Shown piece after piece: positions 27,768 through 37,748 of a DNA stretch of 64,000 bases. This stretch comes from an uncultured Roseobacter sp. GTDB lineage: Bacteria; Pseudomonadota; Alphaproteobacteria; Rhodobacterales; Rhodobacteraceae. Numbering within the stretch: the stretch's first letter is position 1; the number at the start of each line of letters is the position of its first letter. The notes under the pieces were generated by a model that saw only the letters and a program-made list of their open reading frames with translations, was not told the origin of the DNA and searched no databases. The stretch spans positions 395,001 to 459,000 of the forward strand of contig NZ_CANMNK010000001.1 in assembly GCF_947499265.1 (NCBI RefSeq), in the 5' to 3' direction. A program made the position numbers and the translations under genes.

Positions 27768-30382
27768 AGTTTGTAGAGCGTTTCAAGCGCCTGGCGCGGG
27801 GTGAGTTCATCCGGGTGAATGTCGGCAAGCACCTCTTCCACTTGCGACGTTTTCGGCGGCGCGGGCGGTGGCGTCGGTGTCGCCGAAAACAGGGGCAGAT
27901 CATCAATCAGGGTTTTCTGGGTGGCGCCGCCCTCGCGTTCGCCTTTCTCAAGCGCATCCAGAACCACGCGGGCCCGCGCAATCACGGGCGCGGGCAGGCC
28001 TGCAAGTTGTGCCACCTGAACGCCATAGGAGCGGTCGGCGGCCCCCCTTTTGACTTCATGCAAAAAGATGACCTCACCTTCCCATTCTTTCACGGTGACC
28101 GTCGCATTATCGACCCCCGGCAGTTTGCCCGCCAGCGCCGTCATCTCGTGATAATGCGTGGCGAAAAGCGCGCGGCTTTTGTTGACATCATGCAGGTGTT
28201 CCAGCGTGGCCCAGGCGATGGAAAGCCCGTCATAGGTGGCGGTGCCGCGACCGATTTCGTCCAGGATCACCAGCGCCCGGTCATCCGCCTGGTTGAGGAT
28301 CGCGGCGGTTTCCACCATTTCGACCATGAAGGTCGAGCGGCCCCGTGCCAGATCATCGGAGGCTCCGACGCGGCTGAACAACTGACTGATCAGCCCGATG
28401 TGCGCGGATTGCGCGGGCACGAAGCTGCCCATTTGGGCCAGCAGCGCGATGATCGCGTTCTGACGTAGAAAGGTGGATTTACCCGCCATGTTGGGGCCAG
28501 TGAGCAGCCAGATGTTTGCCGCGCTGTCATCGGCGCTCAGGTCACAATCATTCGCAATGAACGGCTCGCCAGAGTTGTTTTTCAACGCATGTTCGACAAC
28601 CGGATGGCGCCCGCCCGAGATGTCGAAGGCCCGGCTGTCATCGACCTTGGGCGCCGCCCAGTTTTCCGAAATCGCCAGGTCCGCCAATGCGGTTGTCAGA
28701 TCAAGCTCGGCAAGCCCGGCAGCGGCCTGCGCAATCGTTGCCGCGTTTTCCAGGACCGCATTGCGCAGCACCTCGAACAGACGTTTTTCAATCTCAAGCG
28801 CCCGACCCCCGGCATTGAGAATTTTCGTCTCCATTTCTGACAGTTCTACGGTGGTGAAGCGCACCTGATTTGCCGTGGTTTGCCGGTGGATGAAGGTTTC
28901 CGACAGGGGTGGGGACAGCATCTTGTCCGCATGTGTGCTCGGGGTTTCGACGAAGTAGCCCAGCACGTTATTGTGTTTGATCTTAAGCGAAGAAATCCCC
29001 GTGTTAGAGACGAAATCAGCCTGCATTTGGGCGATCACGCCCCGGCCTTCGTCTCGCAGTTTTCGCGCCTCATCCAGCTCCGCGTCATGGTCGGGCGCGA
29101 TGAAACCACCGTCCCGGGTGAGCAACGGGGGCTCCGCGATCAGAGCGGCGTCCAGCTGATCGATGAGGTCGGAATGACCGGCCATGTCACCCAGCGCTTT
29201 TTTCAACAGCTCGGGCAACTCCAAGGGGCTCAGGGCGTCGCAAAGTGTTTCGGCCTGCGACAGACCGTTTCGAATGGCCGCAAGATCGCGGGGGCCACCG
29301 CGCTCAAGCGACAGCCGCGACAGCGCGCGATCAAGGTCCGGCACCTTGCGCAGTTGCTCGCGGATATCCTGCCGATGCGGGGCATTTTCGGTGGCCCAAT
29401 GCACGGCGTCCAGACGATCGCGGACAAGAGACAGCACGCGTGAGGGGCTGGAGAGCCGCCGTTCCAGCAGCCGTGCCCCGCCAGCCGTCGCGGTTTTGTC
29501 GATCACCGACAGCAACGATCCTGCACGGCCCCCCGACAGCGCCTGTGTCAGCTCCAGATTGCGCCGTGTGGCGGCATCAATTTGTACCGTGCGGGCTTCT
29601 GCTTCCTTTTGCGGCGGGCGCAGGAGCGGCAGTTTGCCTTTCTGGGTGATCTCCAGATACTGCAGGATCGCGCCCATCGCGGCGACCTCTGCGCGATCAA
29701 AGGCGCCGTAGGCGTCCATCGTCTCAACTTCAAAAAGCGCGCAGAGCCGTTTTTCGCCGCCGGTGCTGTCGAAGGCCGACCGCGCCAATCCGGTCAGGGC
29801 GATGCCAAAATCCTCGGCAGTCTCTCTCAAATCCGCCTCCTTGGTCTCAGAGACGATCAATTCCGAGGGTGCAAGCCGTGCCAATTCCGGCCCCAGGCGC
29901 AAACGGGTCAGGGGCATCACATGAAACGCACCGGTGGAGATATCGACCCACGCCAATGCCTGCGCGTCCCGAACTTCTGCAAAACCCGCGAGATAATTGT
30001 GCCGCCGCGCTTCGAGCAAGGCCTCTTCGGTCAGCGTGCCGGGGGTGACCAGACGCACCACATCGCGCTTCACCACCGATTTGGAGCCGCGTTTTTTCGC
30101 CTCCGCCGGGCTTTCCATCTGCTCGCAGACAGCAACGCGGAACCCTTTGCGGATCAGCGTCAGCAAATACCCTTCGGCGGCATGCACCGGGACGCCGCAC
30201 ATCGGGATGTCGGCGCCATCGTGTTTGCCGCGTTTGGTCAGCGCAATATCCAGCGCCTGCGCGGCGGCAACCGCATCCTCGAAAAACATCTCGTAGAAAT
30301 CGCCCATGCGGTAAAACAGCAAGGCGTCCGAGTAATCGGCTTTCAGTTCGAGATATTGCGCCATCATTGGCGTGACGGTCAT
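27746..30382 (-). CDS. mutS: DNA mismatch repair protein MutS
   Basis: An 878-residue mismatch-recognition ATPase. The N-terminal mismatch domain shows the FYRMGDFYEMF motif (residues 23-33), whose Phe-x-Glu wedge form (F29-Y30-E31) contacts mismatches. Walker A (TGPNMAGKST) is near 627-636, and Walker B with DEIGRGTATYDG is near 710. The C-terminal region carries the HPDELTPRQALE tetramer-type segment. It is transcribed alone, convergent with grpE and divergent from maeB (138 bp between starts). Confidence 0.97.
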   Translation of the reverse strand: MTVTPMMAQYLELKADYSDALLFYRMGDFYEMFFEDAVAAAQALDIALTKRGKHDGADIPMCGVPVHAAEGYLLTLIRKGFRVAVCEQMESPAEAKKRGSKSVVKRDVVRLVTPGTLTEEALLEARRHNYLAGFAEVRDAQALAWVDISTGAFHVMPLTRLRLGPELARLAPSELIVSETKEADLRETAEDFGIALTGLARSAFDSTGGEKRLCALFEVETMDAYGAFDRAEVAAMGAILQYLEITQKGKLPLLRPPQKEAEARTVQIDAATRRNLELTQALSGGRAGSLLSVIDKTATAGGARLLERRLSSPSRVLSLVRDRLDAVHWATENAPHRQDIREQLRKVPDLDRALSRLSLERGGPRDLAAIRNGLSQAETLCDALSPLELPELLKKALGDMAGHSDLIDQLDAALIAEPPLLTRDGGFIAPDHDAELDEARKLRDEGRGVIAQMQADFVSNTGISSLKIKHNNVLGYFVETPSTHADKMLSPPLSETFIHRQTTANQVRFTTVELSEMETKILNAGGRALEIEKRLFEVLRNAVLENAATIAQAAAGLAELDLTTALADLAISENWAAPKVDDSRAFDISGGRHPVVEHALKNNSGEPFIANDCDLSADDSAANIWLLTGPNMAGKSTFLRQNAIIALLAQMGSFVPAQSAHIGLISQLFSRVGASDDLARGRSTFMVEMVETAAILNQADDRALVILDEIGRGTATYDGLSIAWATLEHLHDVNKSRALFATHYHEMTALAGKLPGVDNATVTVKEWEGEVIFLHEVKRGAADRSYGVQVAQLAGLPAPVIARARVVLDALEKGEREGGATQKTLIDDLPLFSATPTPPPAPPKTSQVEEVLADIHPDELTPRQALETLYKLKEAAKS

Positions 30383-30520
30383 GCGGTGCCCCCCGGCGGT
30401 TTGCGCAGACCTTACAAACGGTGCGGGGGAGGTAAAAGCCTCAAATGCTGTCTGCTTGAGGCGGCGCGCGCGCTGGGCTAGAGGTTACACGCTCGGAACA
30501 TCAGTAAAGGCCCCAGTCCC

Positions 30521-32776
30521 ATGTCAAAAACCCGCGTGACACCCGAAGAGGCGCTGGCCTTTCATCTGGAACCGACCCCTGGCAAGTTCGAGATCACGGC
30601 CACCGTGCCGATGACCACACAGCGCGATCTGAGCCTGGCCTATTCGCCTGGGGTTGCCGTGCCCTGCGAGGCGATTTTCGCCAACCCCGAGACCGCCTAT
30701 GACTATACCAATAAGGGTAATCTGGTGGCGGTGATTTCCAACGGCACGGCGGTGCTGGGTCTTGGTAATTTGGGTGCGCTGGCCTCCAAACCGGTGATGG
30801 AGGGCAAGGCTGTCCTGTTCAAGCGCTTTGCCGATGTGAACAGCATCGACGTCGAACTGGACACCGAAGACACCGACGCCTTTATCAATGCGGTCAAGCT
30901 GATGGGCCCGACCTTTGGCGGCATCAATCTGGAAGACATCAAGGCGCCCGAATGTTTCATCATTGAACAGCGCCTGAAGGAAGAAATGGACATTCCGGTC
31001 TTCCATGACGACCAGCACGGCACGGCGGTAATTTGCGCGGCGGGTCTTTTGAATGCGCTTCATATCTCCGGCAAGAAGATCGAAGACGTCCGGATTGTGC
31101 TGAATGGGGCGGGTGCAGCGGGCATTGCCTGCCTCGAATTGCTGAAAGCCATGGGCGCAAAGCACCAGAACTGCATCATGTGCGACACCAAGGGCGTCAT
31201 TTATCAAGGCCGCGCCGAGGGGATGAACCAATGGAAATCCGCCCATGCAGTGGCCACCGAGCTGCGCACGCTGGAAGACGCGATGAAAGACGCAGATGTG
31301 TTTCTGGGTGTCTCGGTCAAGGGCGCGGTGACCCAGGCCATGGTCGAAAGCATGGCGGAAAACCCGGTGATTTTCGCGATGGCGAATCCAGATCCGGAAA
31401 TCACGCCAGAAGAAGCGCATGAGGTACGACCCGATGCGATTGTGGCCACCGGGCGCAGCGATTATCCCAATCAGGTCAACAACGTGCTGGGCTTTCCCTA
31501 TCTTTTCCGCGGGGCGCTGGACATCAACGCGCGCGCCATCAATGACGAGATGAAGATCGCCTGCGCCCATGCGCTGGCCAATCTGGCGCGTGAGGATGTG
31601 CCCGATGAGGTGGCGCTGGCTTACGGCAAAAACCTGACCTTCGGGCGGGACTATATCATTCCAACACCGTTTGATCCGCGGCTCATTCACCGGGTGCCGC
31701 CCGCCGTCGCGCAGGCGGGGATGAACACCGGGGCGGCGCGGAGGCCGATCATCGACATGGAGGCCTATGAGCTGTCGCTGAAATCGCGCATGGATCCGAC
31801 GGCCAGCATCCTGCGCGGCATCAATGCGCGGGCGCGTGCCAATCAGGCGCGGATGATTTTCGCTGAAGGCGACGACCCGCGCGTGTTGCGTGCAGCCGTC
31901 ATGTACCAGCGGGCCGGGCTTGGCAAAGCGCTGGTTGTGGGGCGCGAAGACGACGTGAAGAGCAAGCTCGAAGCGGCCGGTCTGGAAGGTGCCCACCGCG
32001 AGGTCGAAATCGTCAATGCCGCCAATACGAACCATTTAGAGACATATAAGCAGTTCCTCTACGACCGTCTGCACCGGCGCGGTTTTGATGCGCAGGACAT
32101 TCACCGGCTGGCCGCGCGCGACCGGCATGTCTTCTCGGCGCTGATGCTGCAGCACGGCCATGGCGACGGTCTTGTCACGGGTGCGACGCGCAAGTCGGCC
32201 CATATTCTGGACCGGATCAACCACGTCTTCAACGCCGATAAGGAACATGGTGTGGCCGGCATCACCGCCGTTCTGAACAAGGGCCGGATCGTCTTCATCG
32301 CCGATACGATTGTGAACGAATGGCCGGATGAAGAGGACCTCGCCAACATCGCCGAGCGCGCCGCCACGGTGGCACAGAACATGGGCCTGGAACCGCGCGT
32401 GGCTTTCGTCAGCTTTTCCACCTTCGGCTATCCGGTCTCTGAGCGGGCAGAGAAGATGGCGAAGGCGGCGGATGTGCTGGATCAGCGCGGCGTGAGTTTC
32501 GAATACGAGGGGGAGATGACCGTCGATGTGGCGCTGAACACGCTCGCGCAGGATGCCTATCCCTTCTCAAGGCTCACGGGTCCGGCCAATATCCTGATTG
32601 TGCCCGCGCGGCATTCGGCCAGCATTTCGGTGAAACTGATGCAGGAGATGGCGGGGGCCACGGTGATCGGGCCGATCCTCGCAGGCGTCGACGGGTCGAT
32701 CCAGATTTGCTCCACAGTGTCGACCGCCAACGACATTCTCAACATGGCTGTGCTGGCGGCATGCAAGGTCGGATAG
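30521..32776 (+). CDS. maeB: NADP-dependent malic enzyme with C-terminal phosphotransacetylase-like domain
   Basis: A 751-residue bifunctional-looking protein. The N-terminal malic enzyme half (about residues 1-430) shows SLAYSPGVA, the HDDQHGTAVICAAGLLNAL metal/substrate segment and a Rossmann NAD(P) loop (LNGAGAAGIACLELL). The C-terminal half (about 440-750) resembles phosphate acetyltransferase, which in MaeB enzymes is regulatory (acetyl-CoA sensing) rather than catalytic. It converts malate to pyruvate, supplying NADPH. It converges on msrA with a 7-nt gap. Confidence 0.94.
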   Translation: MSKTRVTPEEALAFHLEPTPGKFEITATVPMTTQRDLSLAYSPGVAVPCEAIFANPETAYDYTNKGNLVAVISNGTAVLGLGNLGALASKPVMEGKAVLFKRFADVNSIDVELDTEDTDAFINAVKLMGPTFGGINLEDIKAPECFIIEQRLKEEMDIPVFHDDQHGTAVICAAGLLNALHISGKKIEDVRIVLNGAGAAGIACLELLKAMGAKHQNCIMCDTKGVIYQGRAEGMNQWKSAHAVATELRTLEDAMKDADVFLGVSVKGAVTQAMVESMAENPVIFAMANPDPEITPEEAHEVRPDAIVATGRSDYPNQVNNVLGFPYLFRGALDINARAINDEMKIACAHALANLAREDVPDEVALAYGKNLTFGRDYIIPTPFDPRLIHRVPPAVAQAGMNTGAARRPIIDMEAYELSLKSRMDPTASILRGINARARANQARMIFAEGDDPRVLRAAVMYQRAGLGKALVVGREDDVKSKLEAAGLEGAHREVEIVNAANTNHLETYKQFLYDRLHRRGFDAQDIHRLAARDRHVFSALMLQHGHGDGLVTGATRKSAHILDRINHVFNADKEHGVAGITAVLNKGRIVFIADTIVNEWPDEEDLANIAERAATVAQNMGLEPRVAFVSFSTFGYPVSERAEKMAKAADVLDQRGVSFEYEGEMTVDVALNTLAQDAYPFSRLTGPANILIVPARHSASISVKLMQEMAGATVIGPILAGVDGSIQICSTVSTANDILNMAVLAACKVG

Positions 32777-32783
32777 TCGCGGG

Positions 32784-33446
32784 TCAACTGCCCGCAAATG
32801 GTGCCGCACTGCCCCAAAGCTCTTTGACGCGCGCGTCCCGGCCGCAGGCTTCGCGATAGGCTTTGTAGGCCGATGCCTGGCGTTTCGGCCCAAAGCGGGT
32901 GATCACCAATTGCCGACCCTTGTAGTAATCCTGGTGGTAGGCGTCTGCGGGATAAAACTCGCCTGCTGGCAAGACCGGTGTCACAACCCGTTGGCCAAGA
33001 TCGGCTTCGGCCTTTGCCTTCGCAGCCTTCGCGGTTTTCTCTGCATTGGGGCCATCGACAAAAATGGCCGTCCGGTAGCTCTCGCCGCGATCACAGAATT
33101 GACCACCGGCATCCGTCGGATCAACGGACCGGAAAAAGAGATCCAGCAGGGTTCTCTGGTCAACCACACTGGGGTCATAGGTGATCTGGACCGCTTCATA
33201 ATGGCCGGTCCCGCCAGCGGTGACCTGCTTGTATGTCGGGTTCTGGACTATACCCCCGGCAAAACCGGAAACAGCGCCTTTGACCCCTTTGACCTTTTCG
33301 AAATCAGCCTCAACGCACCAGAAACAGCCCCCTGCAACCGTGAGCGTTTCCAGATCGGCGGCTTCTGCTTTGTGACCTTGTGTGGTCAAGGCAAAGGCAA
33401 TCATGCCGGCCAGTGCAATGGATTTCAGCGTGTCATATTTGAGCAT
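32784..33446 (-). CDS. msrA: Secreted peptide-methionine (S)-S-oxide reductase MsrA
   Basis: A 220-residue MsrA with an N-terminal signal peptide (hydrophobic core at residues 9-21, cleavage likely after AEA-A near residue 30), so it should repair oxidised methionine in periplasmic proteins. The catalytic motif GGCFWC carries C41, and additional cysteines downstream (QFCDRG, EACGRD) could resolve the disulfide. TAGGTGHYEAVQI is the family core. Typical cytosolic MsrA lacks the leader. No MsrB gene is adjacent. Confidence 0.94.
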   Translation of the reverse strand: MLKYDTLKSIALAGMIAFALTTQGHKAEAADLETLTVAGGCFWCVEADFEKVKGVKGAVSGFAGGIVQNPTYKQVTAGGTGHYEAVQITYDPSVVDQRTLLDLFFRSVDPTDAGGQFCDRGESYRTAIFVDGPNAEKTAKAAKAKAEADLGQRVVTPVLPAGEFYPADAYHQDYYKGRQLVITRFGPKRQASAYKAYREACGRDARVKELWGSAAPFAGS

Positions 33447-33596
33447 ATCGCGTCTCCTTTGGCCTCAGAATGCAGACCAGACACCCGCGCGGCAATTCAC
33501 GAGCCTGCGATGTCACGGGCTGGTGAAGACAGTTTACGGCTTGGCAATTTATGCCAGTGTTTTTAGCGTGAATTGAAACATCGGGGAGGGCGTGCG

Positions 33597-33638
33597 ATGC
33601 CTGTTGAAACAATTTTCGCCTTCTGGGGTCGCCGCTAA
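33597..33638 (+). CDS. 13-codon upstream ORF coupled to the sulfotransferase-like gene
   Basis: ATG 33597 opens a 13-codon frame (MPVETIFAFWGRR) preceded by a strong purine-rich ribosome-binding site (GGGAGG, 7 nt spacing). Its TAA stop shares a base with the ATG of the next gene (TAATG), so translating it would couple to the downstream gene. The downstream gene has no clear ribosome-binding site of its own, which supports a role for the short frame. The peptide has no known relatives that I recognise. Confidence 0.45.
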   Translation: MPVETIFAFWGRR

Positions 33639-34333
33639 TGCGCCTTGCGATGTGGTCGGGGCCGCGTAACCTGTCGACGGCGATGATGTATAGTTTTGGC
33701 GCCCGGCGCGATTTCACCGTGATGGATGAGCCGTTTTATGCGGCTTATCTTGCGGGGTCGGGGGCGGATCACCCGATGCGGGACGCGATATTGGCCAGCA
33801 ATCCCAACGATCCGGTTGCCGCCGCCGCGCAATGTGCCGCACCTGTGGCGACGCCACATCTCTACATGAAACACATGCCGCACCACATGCTGGAGGCGTT
33901 CCCGCTGGATTGGGCGCAGGATTGTGTGAACGTGCACCTGATCCGCCACCCGGCCCGTGTCATCGCCAGCTATGCCGCCAAACGGGAGGCGCCGACGCTG
34001 GAGGACATCGGGTTTGTCCAGCAGCATGCGCTCTATGAGAAACTGGGCGGGATCGTCATCGACAGCACTGACATCCGGGCCGACCCTGAGCATATGTTGC
34101 GCCTTTTGTGCGAGACCATCGATCTGCCGTTTGATCCGGCCATGTTGCGCTGGTCTGCGGGGCCGCGGGCGGAAGACGGCATTTGGGCGAAACACTGGTA
34201 CGGCGCAGTGCACAAAAGTACCGGATTCGCTGGTGCTGAAGGAGACATGCCCAAGCTAGAGCCTGATTTGACGCCGCTTTTACAAGATGCGTTGCCGTAC
34301 TACCAAGCCCTGGAATGCCACAAACTGACCTGA
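33638..34333 (+). CDS. Sulfotransferase-like P-loop protein
   Basis: A 231-residue cytosolic protein of the sulfotransferase fold. The N-terminal WSGPRNLST loop (residues 6-14) resembles the 5'-phosphosulfate-binding loop of PAPS sulfotransferases, and LIRHPARVIASY near residues 107-117 resembles the 3'-phosphate-binding motif. Similar genes are sometimes misnamed branched-chain aminotransferase. The substrate is unknown. It starts in TAATG coupling with the 13-codon upstream ORF and converges on argG with a 6-nt gap. Confidence 0.75.
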   Translation: MRLAMWSGPRNLSTAMMYSFGARRDFTVMDEPFYAAYLAGSGADHPMRDAILASNPNDPVAAAAQCAAPVATPHLYMKHMPHHMLEAFPLDWAQDCVNVHLIRHPARVIASYAAKREAPTLEDIGFVQQHALYEKLGGIVIDSTDIRADPEHMLRLLCETIDLPFDPAMLRWSAGPRAEDGIWAKHWYGAVHKSTGFAGAEGDMPKLEPDLTPLLQDALPYYQALECHKLT

Positions 34334-34339
34334 TTTCAG

Positions 34340-35557
34340 TTACTTCAACCGACGATCCCGCGCGGCCAGCAGCTTCAGGCGCAGCGCGTTGAGCTGGATA
34401 AAGCCCGCGGCGTCCTTTTGATCGTAGGCACCGGCGTCGTCCTCAAACGTGACATGGGCTTCGGAATAGAGGCTGTGATCGGACCAGCGACCCACCGTCC
34501 GCACGTGACCCTTGTAGAGTTTCAGGCGCACGGTGCCCGTGACATGGGTTTGGCTGGCATCAATCGCGGCTTGCAGCATCGTGCGTTCTGGCGAGAACCA
34601 GAACCCGTTATAAATCAGCTCGGCGTAGCGCGGCATCAGCTCGTCCTTCAGATGCATCGCCCCGCGGTCCAGCGTGATCGATTCAATCGCGCGGTGCGCT
34701 TCCAGCAGGAGCGTGCCGCCGGGCGTTTCATAGATGCCGCGGGATTTCATGCCGACAAAGCGGCCCTCGACCAGATCAAGGCGTCCACACCCGTGTTTGC
34801 CGCCCAATTCGTTGAGCTTGGTCAGGATCGTGGCGGGCGACATGGCGGTGCCATTGATGCTGACCGCGTCACCTTTTTCAAAACCGACCTCGACGTATTC
34901 CGGCGTATCGGGCGCGTCCTCGGGGCTCACCGTCCGCTGGTATACATATTCGGGGGCATCCACGGCCGGATCTTCGAGGACCTTGCCCTCAGAAGAGGTG
35001 TGCAGCAGGTTGGCATCGACGCTGAACGGCGCTTCGCCCTGTTTGTCCTTGGCAATGGGGATCTGATTTTTCTCAGCAAAATCAAGCAGTTTTGTACGGC
35101 TCGACAGATCCCATTCCCGCCAGGGCGCGATCACCTTAATCTCCGGGTTCAGCGCATAGGCGGCCAGTTCAAACCGAACCTGATCGTTGCCTTTGCCGGT
35201 CGCTCCATGCGCCACGGCATCCGCGCCGGTTTCTGCGGCAATCTCGACCAGACGTTTGGAAATGAGCGGGCGGGCAATGGAGGTGCCCAGCAGATAAAGC
35301 CCTTCATAGACCGCATTGGCCCGGAACATCGGGAAGACGAAATCGCGCACGAATTCTTCGCGCACATCCTCGATGTAGATCTGCTTGACGCCCATTTGTT
35401 CGGCTTTTTTACGCGCGGGTTCCAGCTCTTCGCCCTGCCCAAGATCGGCTGTGAAGGTCACCACTTCGCAGCCGTATTCGGTCTGCAACCACTTCAGAAT
35501 GATCGACGTATCCAAGCCACCGGAGTAAGCGAGCACAACTTTTTTGGGCGCAGCCAT
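34340..35557 (-). CDS. argG: Argininosuccinate synthase
   Basis: A 405-residue enzyme joining citrulline and aspartate with ATP in arginine synthesis. The ATP pyrophosphatase loop AYSGGLDTS is at residues 10-18 and the family [13 protein letters not shown] segment is near residue 118. Length is exactly typical. The start has a GAAGGAAG ribosome-binding site. It stands alone, divergent from ilvA with 133 bp between starts, in which a clear promoter could not be settled by eye. Confidence 0.97.
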   Translation of the reverse strand: MAAPKKVVLAYSGGLDTSIILKWLQTEYGCEVVTFTADLGQGEELEPARKKAEQMGVKQIYIEDVREEFVRDFVFPMFRANAVYEGLYLLGTSIARPLISKRLVEIAAETGADAVAHGATGKGNDQVRFELAAYALNPEIKVIAPWREWDLSSRTKLLDFAEKNQIPIAKDKQGEAPFSVDANLLHTSSEGKVLEDPAVDAPEYVYQRTVSPEDAPDTPEYVEVGFEKGDAVSINGTAMSPATILTKLNELGGKHGCGRLDLVEGRFVGMKSRGIYETPGGTLLLEAHRAIESITLDRGAMHLKDELMPRYAELIYNGFWFSPERTMLQAAIDASQTHVTGTVRLKLYKGHVRTVGRWSDHSLYSEAHVTFEDDAGAYDQKDAAGFIQLNALRLKLLAARDRRLK

Positions 35558-35690
35558 TGATATCTTCCTTCGTCACTATGCGTGCTGCCGATACCGGGTT
35601 TTAACCAGCGCAGCAAGGTTGAACCGCGTTGACCGTATGCGCGCGCGGGCCTACTGATCATCAACCCGGTAAACCTGAAGGAGTGGGCGC

Positions 35691-36926
35691 ATGGCCCCGA
35701 GTGATTTCGTCCAGGCCGCGCGCGCTGCCGAGCAGGAAATGCGCGCTGTTTTTCCACCCACACCGCTCCTGCGCAACGATCATCTCTCCGACCGGTTCGG
35801 TGCGAATATCTGGCTGAAGCGCGAAGATCTCAGCCCGGTGCGATCCTACAAGCTGCGCGGCGCGTTTAATGCGATGCGCAAGGTGATCCCGGAAAAATCG
35901 GTGTTTGTCTGTGCCAGCGCGGGCAATCATGCGCAGGGCGTGGCCTTCATGTGCCGTCATTTCGGGGTGCAGGGTGTTGTTTTCATGCCGGTCACGACGC
36001 CGCAGCAGAAAATCCAGAAGACCCGCATGTTCGGGGGCGAACACGTCGAAATTCGCCTTGTTGGAGACTATTTTGACAACACGTTGTCCGAAGCGCAGGC
36101 CTTTTGCACTGCGGCCGGCGCGCATTTTTTGTCTCCCTTTGACGATGAGGATGTCATCGAAGGTCAGGCATCGGTCGCCGTGGAGATAGAAGCCCAGCTT
36201 GGGCGTATCCCTGACCGGATTATTCTGCCTGTTGGCGGCGGCGGCCTGTCGTCAGGTGCGCGCAGTTTCTTTGGAGACAGCTGCGCCTATACCTTTGTCG
36301 AGCCAACGGGGGCGCAAAGCCTCGGCTGTGCGTTGAAAGAGGGGGCGCCGGTGGATGTGTCACCGATCAACAGTTTTGTGGACGGGGCAGCCGTGGCCAA
36401 ACTGGGTGCGCGCACCTTTGACCGGCTCAGGGGTGTGGCGCCGCGTGATGTCATTCATCTCTCCGAAGATCGCATTTGCACCACGATTGTCGAGATGCTG
36501 AATGTCGAAGGTATTGTCTTGGAACCCGCTGGCGCGCTTGCGATCGAAGCGCTTTCGGACCTTGCGGAGGAGATCAGGGGCAAGACCGTTGTATGCATCG
36601 CATCTGGCGGCAATTTCGATTTTGAGCGTTTGCCGGAGGTCAAAGAGCGGGCGCAGCGCTACTCCGGGGTGAAAAAGTATTTCATTCTGCGCCTGCCGCA
36701 ACGGCCCGGCGCGTTGAAGGAATTCCTGAACATTCTTGGTCCGGACGACGACATCGCGCGCTTCGAGTACCTGAAAAAATCCGCCCGGAATTTCGGGTCT
36801 GTTCTGATCGGGATCGAGACCACCCGGCCTGAGAACTTCGCGCGTTTTCTGTCCGAACTGGACGCCGCCGGGTTCACCTATACCGACATCACCAATGATG
36901 AGACGCTGGCACAGTTTGTCATCTGA
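35691..36926 (+). CDS. ilvA: Threonine ammonia-lyase (threonine dehydratase)
   Basis: A 411-residue PLP enzyme making 2-oxobutanoate from threonine, the first committed step of isoleucine synthesis. The PLP lysine is in SYKLRGAFNA (K54), with SAGNHAQGVA and the phosphate-binding PVGGGGLSSG loop following. Only one C-terminal ACT-like regulatory domain (about 325-410) is present, as in the short Bacillus-type enzyme, not two as in E. coli IlvA. GAAGGAG lies 7 nt upstream. An SDR gene follows 9 nt later. Confidence 0.95.
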   Translation: MAPSDFVQAARAAEQEMRAVFPPTPLLRNDHLSDRFGANIWLKREDLSPVRSYKLRGAFNAMRKVIPEKSVFVCASAGNHAQGVAFMCRHFGVQGVVFMPVTTPQQKIQKTRMFGGEHVEIRLVGDYFDNTLSEAQAFCTAAGAHFLSPFDDEDVIEGQASVAVEIEAQLGRIPDRIILPVGGGGLSSGARSFFGDSCAYTFVEPTGAQSLGCALKEGAPVDVSPINSFVDGAAVAKLGARTFDRLRGVAPRDVIHLSEDRICTTIVEMLNVEGIVLEPAGALAIEALSDLAEEIRGKTVVCIASGGNFDFERLPEVKERAQRYSGVKKYFILRLPQRPGALKEFLNILGPDDDIARFEYLKKSARNFGSVLIGIETTRPENFARFLSELDAAGFTYTDITNDETLAQFVI

Positions 36927-36935
36927 GGAGGCCGC

Positions 36936-37748
36936 ATGGAGTTCACGAACAAAACGGTTGTGATCACCGGTGGTGCCGGCGGGATCGGTTTCGCCTTGGC
37001 CGCTTTGCTCAGCGCAAAGGGCGCGAAGGTCGCCATCGCCGACCTTGATGCTGAAGCGGTTCAGACGGCGGCCGCGCACATCGGGTGTTTGGGAATTCCC
37101 TGCGATGTGACCGACGAAAGCAGGGTCCAAAGCCTTGTTACATCCGTGTCGGAAAAGCTTGGAGAGATCGATATATATGTCTCTAACGCGGGCGTTTTTC
37201 ATGGCCAACCGGATCATGCGGCGTCAGCGACCGATGATGTCTGGATGCGCAACTGGTCGGTTCACGTCATGGCGCATGTCTATGCTGCGCGCGCCCTGCT
37301 GCCGCAGATGTTGAAGCGTGGATCCGGGTATTTCATCAATGTCACATCCGCGGCGGGACTGCTGAACCAAATTGGTGATGCGGCTTATTCGGCGACCAAG
37401 CAGGCGGCAGTGAGTTTTGCGGAGTCGCTGGCGATCACCCATGGTGATGCCGGGATCGGGGTTTCGGTGGTCTGCCCGCAATATGTGGCGACCCCGTTGA
37501 TTGGATTGCAGGATGCCGATGCGCAAACCCAGCCCGGGCTGCTGACGGCAGAGCAGGTTGCGGAATCAATCCTGAAGGGGGTCGAGGCCGGACAATTTCG
37601 TATCCTGCCGCATCCGGAAGTTGCCCGTTTTGCCGAGATGCGGGCGCAGAATCACGATGGGTGGATAGAAGGCATGCAAAGGCTTCGCGCCAAATCGCTT
37701 GCGAAACTTGGAGCCGAGCGTGTTGCCGAGTTGTACAGAATTCTCTAG
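36936..37748 (+). CDS. Short-chain dehydrogenase/reductase
   Basis: A 270-residue classical SDR. The cofactor loop TGGAGGIGFA is at residues 11-20, an aspartate after strand 2 (ADLDAE) suggests NAD preference, NAG is at residues about 85-87, and the catalytic Y151-x3-K155 (YSATK) follows the serine in TSAAG. The substrate cannot be read from sequence. It lies 9 nt after ilvA and may be co-transcribed, though no shared pathway is obvious. Its end overlaps the convergent HPt gene by 4 nt (CTAG). Confidence 0.88.
   Translation: MEFTNKTVVITGGAGGIGFALAALLSAKGAKVAIADLDAEAVQTAAAHIGCLGIPCDVTDESRVQSLVTSVSEKLGEIDIYVSNAGVFHGQPDHAASATDDVWMRNWSVHVMAHVYAARALLPQMLKRGSGYFINVTSAAGLLNQIGDAAYSATKQAAVSFAESLAITHGDAGIGVSVVCPQYVATPLIGLQDADAQTQPGLLTAEQVAESILKGVEAGQFRILPHPEVARFAEMRAQNHDGWIEGMQRLRAKSLAKLGAERVAELYRIL

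Noticed and set aside
30524-32035. A 503-codon open frame antisense to maeB, beginning near its 5' end
   Set aside because: GC-rich codon use leaves the antisense frame open. The translation has no recognisable motif and the plus-strand maeB is intact and clear.
34418-35560. A 380-codon frame antisense to argG
   Set aside because: Lies wholly within a highly conserved gene on the opposite strand and lacks a ribosome-binding site or family motif.
35558-35690. Weak promoter-like pairs for divergent argG and ilvA (for example TTGACC-N17-TACTGA)
   Set aside because: The -10 hexamers match at only 2-3 of 6 positions; not good enough to list.
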